From assembly GCA_001785175.1 (NCBI GenBank), contig MFSY01000050.1, positions 882 to 19,222 of the forward strand: 18,341 bases of DNA. Reading direction: 5' to 3'. The stretch's first letter is position 1, and each line of letters opens with the position of its first letter. Positions 13,606 to 18,341 of the stretch are shown piece after piece. A model generated the notes under the pieces. That model saw only the letters and a program-made list of their open reading frames with translations. It had not been told where the DNA came from and did no database searches. The stretch comes from Candidatus Muproteobacteria bacterium RIFCSPHIGHO2_01_FULL_65_16. GTDB taxonomy: Bacteria > Pseudomonadota > Gammaproteobacteria > Acidiferrobacterales > Sulfurifustaceae. The position numbers and the translations under genes are program-made.

Positions 13606-14655
13606 GCTCTCGCGCGCCGGCTCCGGGCCGCTCAGGGCGGCGCTCAGAAGCTTCGCGGTGATGTCCACCACCGGGATCACGTGCTCGTAAGACATGCGCG
13701 TCGGGCCGACCACGCCGAGCGTCCCCACCACCTGCCCGTCCGCGCTGTAGGGGGCGGTGACGACGCTGCACTCCTCCAGCGCCTTGTAGCCGGACTCGGC
13801 GCCGATGAAGATCTTCACGCCGGCGGTGCGCATGCAGCGGTCGAGCAGGTGCAGCAGGTCGCGCTTGGCGTTGAAGGCGTCGAACAGGCGGCGCAGGGTG
13901 CGGATATCGCCGAGCTCCGGGAAGTCCATGAGGTTAGCCTCGCCGCTGACCACGATGTCATCGCCCTTTTCGCGCTCCGGCTGGAACGCCTGGTGCGCCA
14001 TCTCGACGGCGAGGCGCATGATCCGCTGCATGTCCTCGCTCGCCTGCTGCATGTCCCCGACCAGCGCCTGCGCGACGCCGGTCATGTCCACCCCGGCGTA
14101 GGTCGCGTTGAAATAATTGGCCGCCTGCACCAGCTCCGCGGCCGAATACTCGCGGTCGGTGGAGATCAGGCGGTTGTGGACCTGGCCGTCGTGCGTGACC
14201 AGGATCACCAGCACCCGGCGCGCCCCGAGACCGAGGAAATCAATGTGCCGGAACGACACCTGCTCCTCGCGCCTGGGCACCATGACGATGCCGGCGAGCT
14301 TGCTCACATCGGACAGGATGTGCGAGGCGGCCTCGATGAGCTGTTTCGGGTCCTGGTTCGAGCGCAGCTCGTGCTTGAGCTTGCGCACCTCGGCGGAGTC
14401 GAGCGGCCGGACCTTGAGCAGGGTGTCAATGAACACGCGGTAGCCGCGCTGGGTCGGCACGCGCCCGGCCGAGGTATGCGGCGCGGCGATGAGCCCCAGC
14501 CCCTCGAGGTCCGCCATCACGTTGCGCACCGTGGCCGGGGAGAGCTCGAGCCCCGCCTGGCGCGCCAGCGTGCGCGAGCCCACCGGCTGGCCGTCGGCGA
14601 TATAACGCTCGATCAGCGTCTTGAGCAGGATTTCCGCGCGCGCGTTGAGGGTCAT
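13585..14655 (-). CDS. hrcA: Heat-inducible transcription repressor HrcA
   Basis: HrcA binds CIRCE operators and represses chaperone genes; GroEL activity keeps it folded, so heat shock relieves repression. With the ATG at 14655 the protein has 356 residues, within the family range. An N-terminal winged helix (about 1-75) contains GSRTLARQAGLELSPATVRN and the HTSAGRVPTQRGYRVFID motif typical of HrcA; the GAF-like domain follows, with MVPRREEQVSFRHIDFLGL and the C-terminal GPTRMSYEHVIPVVDITAKLL. A longer frame opens at GTG 14688, but that codon lies inside the CIRCE operator and upstream of the predicted transcription start, so it was rejected. Ribosome site is weak. It heads the chaperone operon and is divergent from nadK. 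Confidence 0.97.
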   Translation of the reverse strand: MTLNARAEILLKTLIERYIADGQPVGSRTLARQAGLELSPATVRNVMADLEGLGLIAAPHTSAGRVPTQRGYRVFIDTLLKVRPLDSAEVRKLKHELRSNQDPKQLIEAASHILSDVSKLAGIVMVPRREEQVSFRHIDFLGLGARRVLVILVTHDGQVHNRLISTDREYSAAELVQAANYFNATYAGVDMTGVAQALVGDMQQASEDMQRIMRLAVEMAHQAFQPEREKGDDIVVSGEANLMDFPELGDIRTLRRLFDAFNAKRDLLHLLDRCMRTAGVKIFIGAESGYKALEECSVVTAPYSADGQVVGTLGVVGPTRMSYEHVIPVVDITAKLLSAALSGPEPARESLESRGG

Positions 14656-14678
14656 GATCGTATTCGCTTGATTTTTCG

Positions 14679-14708
14679 ACTTTAGCACTCTTGCGTGGAG
14701 AGTGCCAA
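14679..14708 (-). promoter_or_regulatory. Sigma-70-like promoter of hrcA, overlapping CIRCE
   Basis: On the minus strand TTGGCA (14708-14703) and TAAAGT (14684-14679) are 18 nt apart (5/6 and 4/6 matches). The CIRCE inverted repeat covers the -35, the spacer and part of the -10, so bound HrcA would block polymerase. The predicted start is near 14672, about 17 nt before the hrcA ATG. Confidence 0.55.
14682..14708. promoter_or_regulatory. CIRCE operator (HrcA binding site)
   Basis: TTAGCACTC (14682-14690), nine-base spacer, GAGTGCCAA (14700-14708). This is the standard CIRCE TTAGCACTC-N9-GAGTGCTAA with one substitution (C for T) in the second half-site. It lies directly before hrcA, so it autoregulates hrcA and represses the operon grpE-dnaK-dnaJ from the upstream promoter. 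Confidence 0.95.
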
Positions 14709-14806
14709 GCCCGCCGCCTTGCGGCCGACCGGCGCCGGCGCGGGTCCGCCCCGCGGTATTCCGATTGGCCCGGATGCGGGTGCATGTTAGCTTAGCGGCG
14801 GCAGCG

Positions 14807-14812
14807 TAAAAT
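14807..14812 (+). promoter_or_regulatory. Possible -10 box for a leaderless nadK transcript
   Basis: TAAAAT lies 7 nt before the nadK ATG; transcription from it would start at or within a base or two of the ATG. There is no convincing -35 at 16-18 nt upstream and no Shine-Dalgarno before the ATG. Only weak support. Confidence 0.25.
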
Positions 14813-14819
14813 CCGGCCC

Positions 14820-15698
14820 ATGAAAAAAACCGTCAAGACCATCGGCCTGTTCGGCAAATACCAGGACGTCTCCATCGTCCCGCACATCGTCCGGCTGGGC
14901 GAGTTCCTGCGCGCGCGCGGGCTTTCCGTGCTACTGGACGAGAACACCGGCGGTATGCTCGAGCGCCCCTTCGCCCCGAGCCGACCGCTGGCCGCGATCG
15001 GCCGGGAGATTGATCTCGCCATCGTCATCGGCGGCGACGGGACGATGCTGAATGTGGCGCGCGCCCTGGCCGACAGCCGGGTCCCGCTGATCGGCGTGAA
15101 CCTGGGGCGCCTGGGATTCCTGACCGACATCGCGGCGGACAACATGCCCGAGGCGATCGGCAAGATCCTGGACGGCGATTTCCACACCGAGCAGCGGCTG
15201 CTGCTCGCGGCCGAGATCATGCGCAAGGGCAGGATCGTGCACACGGCGCGGGCCTTCAACGACGTGATCGTCAACAAGGGCGAGCTCGCGCGCCTGATCG
15301 AGTTCGAGACCTATATAAACGGCGAGTTCGTCAACAGCACCCGCGGCGACGGCGTCATCGTCTCCAGTCCCACGGGCTCGACCGCCTACGCGCTGTCCGC
15401 CGGCGGCCCGATCCTGCACCCGGCGCTGCCGGCGATCGTGCTCGTGCCGATCTGCCCGCACACGCTCTCGAACCGCCCGATCGTGGTGTCGAGCGACAGC
15501 GTCATCGAGATCGTCATGACCGGCCTGGCGGCGAACCATGCGAACGTGGCGTTCGACGGCCAGTCCACGTTCGCGCTCGACGACAACGACCGCATCTACG
15601 TGCGCCGCCTCGACACCCCGGTCGAGCTCATCCACCCGTCCGGGCGCAGCCACTACGACGTACTGCGCACCAAGCTCCACTGGGGCGAGAAGTTCTGA
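14820..15698 (+). CDS. nadK: NAD kinase
   Basis: NadK phosphorylates NAD to NADP using ATP. The 292-residue protein matches E. coli length (292). It has the signature GGDGTMLNVAR starting at Gly71, VNLGRLGFLTD at 93-103, the NDV variant of the NE/D motif in RAFNDVIVNKG (Asn147-Asp148), and SSPTGSTAYALSAGGP at 182-197. ATG at 14820 gives the canonical start; no Shine-Dalgarno precedes it. The gene is divergent from hrcA with 164 nt between the two starts, and overlaps recN by one base (TGATG). The nadK-recN pair next to the heat-shock operon is a conserved gammaproteobacterial arrangement. Confidence 0.98.
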   Translation: MKKTVKTIGLFGKYQDVSIVPHIVRLGEFLRARGLSVLLDENTGGMLERPFAPSRPLAAIGREIDLAIVIGGDGTMLNVARALADSRVPLIGVNLGRLGFLTDIAADNMPEAIGKILDGDFHTEQRLLLAAEIMRKGRIVHTARAFNDVIVNKGELARLIEFETYINGEFVNSTRGDGVIVSSPTGSTAYALSAGGPILHPALPAIVLVPICPHTLSNRPIVVSSDSVIEIVMTGLAANHANVAFDGQSTFALDDNDRIYVRRLDTPVELIHPSGRSHYDVLRTKLHWGEKF

Positions 15699-17371
15699 TG
15701 CTCACGCACCTCTACATCCGCGACTTCGCCATCGTGCCCAAGCTCGAGCTCGCCTTCGAGCCCGGGCTGACGGTGCTGACCGGCGAGACCGGCGCCGGCA
15801 AATCCATCGTCATTGACGCGCTCGCGCTCGCGCTCGGCGAGCGCGCCGAGAGCGGCGTCATCCGCCACGGCGCGACGCGCGCCGAGATCGCGGCCGGCTT
15901 CGCCCTGCCGCCGGCGCACGAGGCCACCCGCTGGCTCAAGGATCACGACCTGTCCGACGACGGCGAGTGCCTGCTGCGCCGGATCGTCGAGACCGACAAG
16001 CCCTCGCGCGGCTTCATCAACGGCCGGCCGGCGCCGATCCAGATGCTGCGCGAGCTCGGCGAATACCTGGTGGACATCCACGGCCAGCACGAGCACCAGT
16101 CGCTCCTGAAGCGCGAGGCCCAGCGCCAGGTGCTCGACGACTACGCCGGCCTGGGCGAAACGGTGACCGCGCTCGCGGGCCGCTGGCGGGAGTGGAAGGC
16201 GCTGGAGGAGCGGCTCGCGGCGCTCACGCGCCAGACGGCCGACCGCGAGGCGCGGCTCGAGCTTTTGCGCCACCAGGTGCGGGAGCTCAAGGCGCTCGGG
16301 CTCAAGCCGGACGAGATGTCCCGGCTCGAGGAGGAGCACGCGCGCCTGGCGAACGGCGCCGAGCTGCTCGAGGGCGCGCAGGCGGCGGCCCACACCCTGT
16401 ACGACGATGACGAGGCATCGGTGGCGCGGACACTGGCCCGCCTCGTCAATAAACTCGACGCGCTCAGCCGCTACGATCCCAAGCTCGGCGAGATGCAAAC
16501 GCTGCTGAACGAGGCCGCGATCCAGGTGGACGAGGCCGCGGCGCGGCTGCATCACTATCTCGACGCGCTCGAGCTCGACCCCGAGCGCCTCGGCTGGCTC
16601 GAGAGCCGCCTGGCCGAGGCCACGGATCTCGCGCGCAAGCACAAAGTGCGCCCGGAGGAGTTGCCGGCCGTGGCCGAGCGGCTCGAGATCGAGCTCAACG
16701 ACATCGAGGACGCCGATGGCAACCTGGCCAAGATCGAGGCGGGGCTCAAGGACGCGCGCGCAAGCTATTTCACGCTCGCGCGCGAGGTGGCGCGCAAGCG
16801 CGCGGCGGCGGCGAAGAAACTGGCCGCGGCCGTGAGCGCGCGCATGCAGGAGCTGGGCATGCCGGGCGGCCGTTTCGAGGCCAGCCTTACGCCGCTGCCG
16901 GATGGCGAGGCCACCGCGCACGGCCTGGAGCGCGTGGACTTCCTGGTGAGCGCCAATCCGGGCCAGCCGGTGAAGCCGCTCAACAAGGTCGCCTCCGGCG
17001 GCGAGCTGTCGCGCGTGAGCCTGGCGCTGCAAGTGGAGACCGCGAGCCTGGGGCGCATCCCGACGCTCATCTTCGACGAGGTGGACGTCGGCGTCGGCGG
17101 GCGCGTGGCCGAGATCGTGGGCCAGCAGTTGCGCGCGCTCGGCCGTTCGCGCCAGGTGTTCGTCATCACCCACCTGGCCCAGGTCGCCGCCCTCGGCGGC
17201 CGGCACATGCAGGTGGCCAAGCGCAACCAAAACGGCGCGACCCTGGTGGACGTGCGCCTGCTCGAGCGCGACGAGCGCGTGCAGGAGATCGCGCGCATGA
17301 TCGGCGGCGTCGAGATCAGCCAGTCAACCATCGCGCACGCGGAGGACATGCTCGCCCGTGCCTCCGCCTGA
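15698..17371 (+). CDS. recN: DNA repair protein RecN
   Basis: RecN is an SMC-like ATPase that acts early in double-strand break repair. The 557-residue protein is full length (E. coli 553). The head starts with MLTHLYIRDFAIVPKLEL and Walker A GETGAGKS at 29-36. The middle (about 150-375) is Glu/Leu/Arg-rich coiled coil. The C-terminal head has the ABC signature ASGGELSRVSLALQ (SGGELS at 433-438), Walker B TLIFDEVD at 456-463 and the switch His492 in VITHLAQVAA. ATG overlaps the nadK stop by one base, with GAGAAG upstream, so it is translationally coupled. I see no LexA box in front of it; SOS control, if any, would have to come from upstream of nadK. Confidence 0.98.
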   Translation: MLTHLYIRDFAIVPKLELAFEPGLTVLTGETGAGKSIVIDALALALGERAESGVIRHGATRAEIAAGFALPPAHEATRWLKDHDLSDDGECLLRRIVETDKPSRGFINGRPAPIQMLRELGEYLVDIHGQHEHQSLLKREAQRQVLDDYAGLGETVTALAGRWREWKALEERLAALTRQTADREARLELLRHQVRELKALGLKPDEMSRLEEEHARLANGAELLEGAQAAAHTLYDDDEASVARTLARLVNKLDALSRYDPKLGEMQTLLNEAAIQVDEAAARLHHYLDALELDPERLGWLESRLAEATDLARKHKVRPEELPAVAERLEIELNDIEDADGNLAKIEAGLKDARASYFTLAREVARKRAAAAKKLAAAVSARMQELGMPGGRFEASLTPLPDGEATAHGLERVDFLVSANPGQPVKPLNKVASGGELSRVSLALQVETASLGRIPTLIFDEVDVGVGGRVAEIVGQQLRALGRSRQVFVITHLAQVAALGGRHMQVAKRNQNGATLVDVRLLERDERVQEIARMIGGVEISQSTIAHAEDMLARASA

Positions 17372-17852
17372 TCCCATCCCGGCGCCACAGGCCGCGCCGC
17401 TGATCCGCCCGGCGGCGATCGGCGACGCGCCCTACATCCATCACCTGCTCGAAATCTACGCCGCGCAGGGGAACCTGCTGCCGCGCACCCTGAGCGAGAT
17501 CTACCGGCACCTGCGCGATTTTTTCGTGATCGAAATACAGGGCCGGGTCGCCGCCTGCGGCGCGCTCGAGATCTTCACCGAGGACCTGGGCGAGGTGCGC
17601 TCGCTCGTGGTGGACGATCAGTTCAAGGGCCGCGGCTTCGGGCGGGCGCTGGTCGAGCGCATCGCCGCGGAGGCGCGCGCAATCGGGTTACGACGCCTCA
17701 TGGCGCTCACCTACGTGCCCGGATTTTTCCACAAGCTCGGCTTCACGACCGTGCCCAAGGAGACACTGCCGGAGAAGGTCTGGAGCGTGTGCGTCAAATG
17801 CTACAAGTTCAACAACTGCGACGAGACGGCGGTGTTATTAGAACTGAAGTAG
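17358..17852 (+). CDS. Short ArgA-like GNAT N-acetyltransferase
   Basis: A 164-residue stand-alone GNAT domain. The acetyl-CoA loop is visible as VVDDQFKGRGFGRALVERI (pattern Q/RxxGxG/A), with GALEIFTEDLGEVRSL before it. The C-terminus LPEKVWSVCVKCYKFNNCDE resembles the tail of N-acetylglutamate synthase domains (KxWxxCxxCxxFxxCDE), so it may acetylate glutamate as the first step of arginine synthesis. The full-length ArgA amino-acid kinase domain is missing; only the short form is present. GTG at 17358 is used as start: it overlaps recN by 14 nt and GGAGGA lies about 11 nt upstream. Stop TAG is part of the first heptamer of the next array. The enzyme class is clear, the glutamate substrate is inference; other amino acceptors are possible. 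Confidence 0.8.
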   Translation: MPPPDPIPAPQAAPLIRPAAIGDAPYIHHLLEIYAAQGNLLPRTLSEIYRHLRDFFVIEIQGRVAACGALEIFTEDLGEVRSLVVDDQFKGRGFGRALVERIAAEARAIGLRRLMALTYVPGFFHKLGFTTVPKETLPEKVWSVCVKCYKFNNCDETAVLLELK

Positions 17853-17940
17853 CAAGTTGCAAGTGACAAGTAGCAAGTAAAAATCAGCTCAACTTGTTAC
17901 TTGTAACTTGCCACTTGCCACTTGCTACTTGAAACTCGCC
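17848..17940. repeat. Heptamer repeat, facing inverted arms (between convergent acetyltransferase and fur)
   Basis: Left arm 17848-17882: AGTAGCA, AGTTGCA, AGTGACA, AGTAGCA, AGTAAAA. Right arm 17892-17940: ACTTGTT, ACTTGTA, ACTTGCC, ACTTGCC, ACTTGCT, ACTTGAA, ACTCGCC. The arms are reverse complementary around about 9 nt. It occupies the entire gap between two convergent genes, where a bidirectional terminator is expected, and there is no other terminator here. The acetyltransferase stop lies inside the first unit; the fur stop is 1 base beyond the last. Confidence 0.9.
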
Positions 17941-17941
17941 G

Positions 17942-18341
17942 TTATTTTTTTGAACATTTCCCGTCCCGCTTCATCCCCTCGCACACGCCGTACAGATAGA
18001 GCGAATGGTCGCCGACGACGAAGCCGAATTTGTCCGCGATCCGGCGCTGGCGGTCCTCGATGGTGTCGTCCAGGAACTCGAACACCAGGCCGCACTCCAT
18101 GCACACGATGTGATCGTGATGCCGGCCGTGGTTGATCTCGAACACCGAGCGGCCGCCCTCGAAGTTGTGCTTGAGCACGAGGCCCGCGCCCTCGAACTGG
18201 GTCAGCACCCGATACACCGTCGCCAGCCCCACCTCCTCCCCGCCCCCGAGCAGTTGCTTGTATACGTCCTCCGCGGTCATGTGGCGGTCGCGGGACTCCT
18301 CCAGGATGCGCAGGATCTTGAGGCGCGGCAGCGTCGCCTTC
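17942..18341 (-). CDS. fur: Ferric uptake regulator Fur (N-terminus beyond the window)
   Basis: Fur is an iron-sensing repressor of iron-uptake genes that binds Fur boxes as a metal-loaded dimer. The visible part starts in the N-terminal winged helix (KATLPRLKILRILEESRDRHMTAEDVYKQL), with the recognition helix EEVGLATVYRVLTQFEGAGL. It continues through HNFEGGRSVFEI and the metal-binding HHDHIVCMECG to the dimerisation domain FVVGDHSLYLYGVCEG. The tail GKCSKK adds a late cysteine. About 10-13 N-terminal residues are missing at the window edge; an internal ATG at 18280 is not the start because homology continues upstream of it. TAA stop at 17944-17942. Convergent with the acetyltransferase. Confidence 0.97.
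   Translation of the reverse strand, partial: KATLPRLKILRILEESRDRHMTAEDVYKQLLGGGEEVGLATVYRVLTQFEGAGLVLKHNFEGGRSVFEINHGRHHDHIVCMECGLVFEFLDDTIEDRQRRIADKFGFVVGDHSLYLYGVCEGMKRDGKCSKK

Noticed and set aside
14656..14688. GTG-initiated extension of hrcA
   Set aside because: The GTG lies within the CIRCE operator and upstream of the predicted transcription start.
15653..17230. 525-residue minus-strand frame opposite recN
   Set aside because: Antisense shadow of a clear recN; composition is dominated by Arg, Leu, Ala and His with no motif.

Overview
The window is an ordinary chromosomal stretch, roughly 65% GC by eye, from a gammaproteobacterium. Gene content and order point this way: ftsH-rlmE-greA-carB-carA, then dapB-dnaJ-dnaK-grpE-hrcA, then nadK-recN and fur. 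The presence of hrcA/CIRCE together with sigma-32-type promoters and many short intergenic repeats suggests an environmental lineage outside the Enterobacterales. Chromatiales or Acidiferrobacterales relatives would fit, but I cannot place it further from sequence alone.

Layout. From 1 to 14655 all genes run on the minus strand, so transcription reads right to left. A heat-shock block comes first (hrcA 14655-13585, grpE, dnaK, dnaJ). It is followed by dapB (lysine and cell-wall precursor), a lipoprotein lytic transglycosylase of the MltC type, carA-carB (carbamoyl phosphate for pyrimidines and arginine), greA (transcript cleavage factor), rlmE (23S rRNA methyltransferase) and the N-terminal 368 codons of ftsH (membrane AAA+ protease). 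From 14820 the plus strand carries nadK-recN-acetyltransferase as an overlapping operon, divergent from hrcA. The window ends in fur (minus strand, N-terminus cut off), convergent with the acetyltransferase.

Regulation visible in the sequence. A CIRCE operator overlaps a sigma-70-like promoter in front of hrcA. Two strong sigma-32 promoters lie in front of grpE and in front of dnaK, each beginning inside the 3' end of the preceding gene. Together they suggest layered heat-shock control: HrcA repression of the whole operon plus sigma-32 boosts of grpE and dnaK. carA has a good sigma-70-like promoter (TTGATT-N17-TAAGAT) and a 12-bp hairpin in its leader, which could be an attenuator or the terminator of the transglycosylase gene.

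The unusual part is in the gaps. Almost every minus-strand gap without a dedicated promoter is filled by short repeats arranged as facing inverted arms. There are four arm pairs of one related heptamer family (units such as AGTAGCA, AGTTGCA, AGCTACA), an octamer-like CGCAAAG pair, a 163-bp cassette of five consecutive hairpins, and a 114-bp MITE-like element nested inside one heptamer pair. These repeats touch the genes: they supply or abut the TAG stop codons of dnaK, dnaJ and the acetyltransferase, one arm encodes part of the extended C-terminus of CarA, and they end within a few bases of the starts of rlmE, carB and dnaJ. This is the best candidate for an undescribed system here. No phage, IS transposase, CRISPR, tRNA or rRNA was seen.
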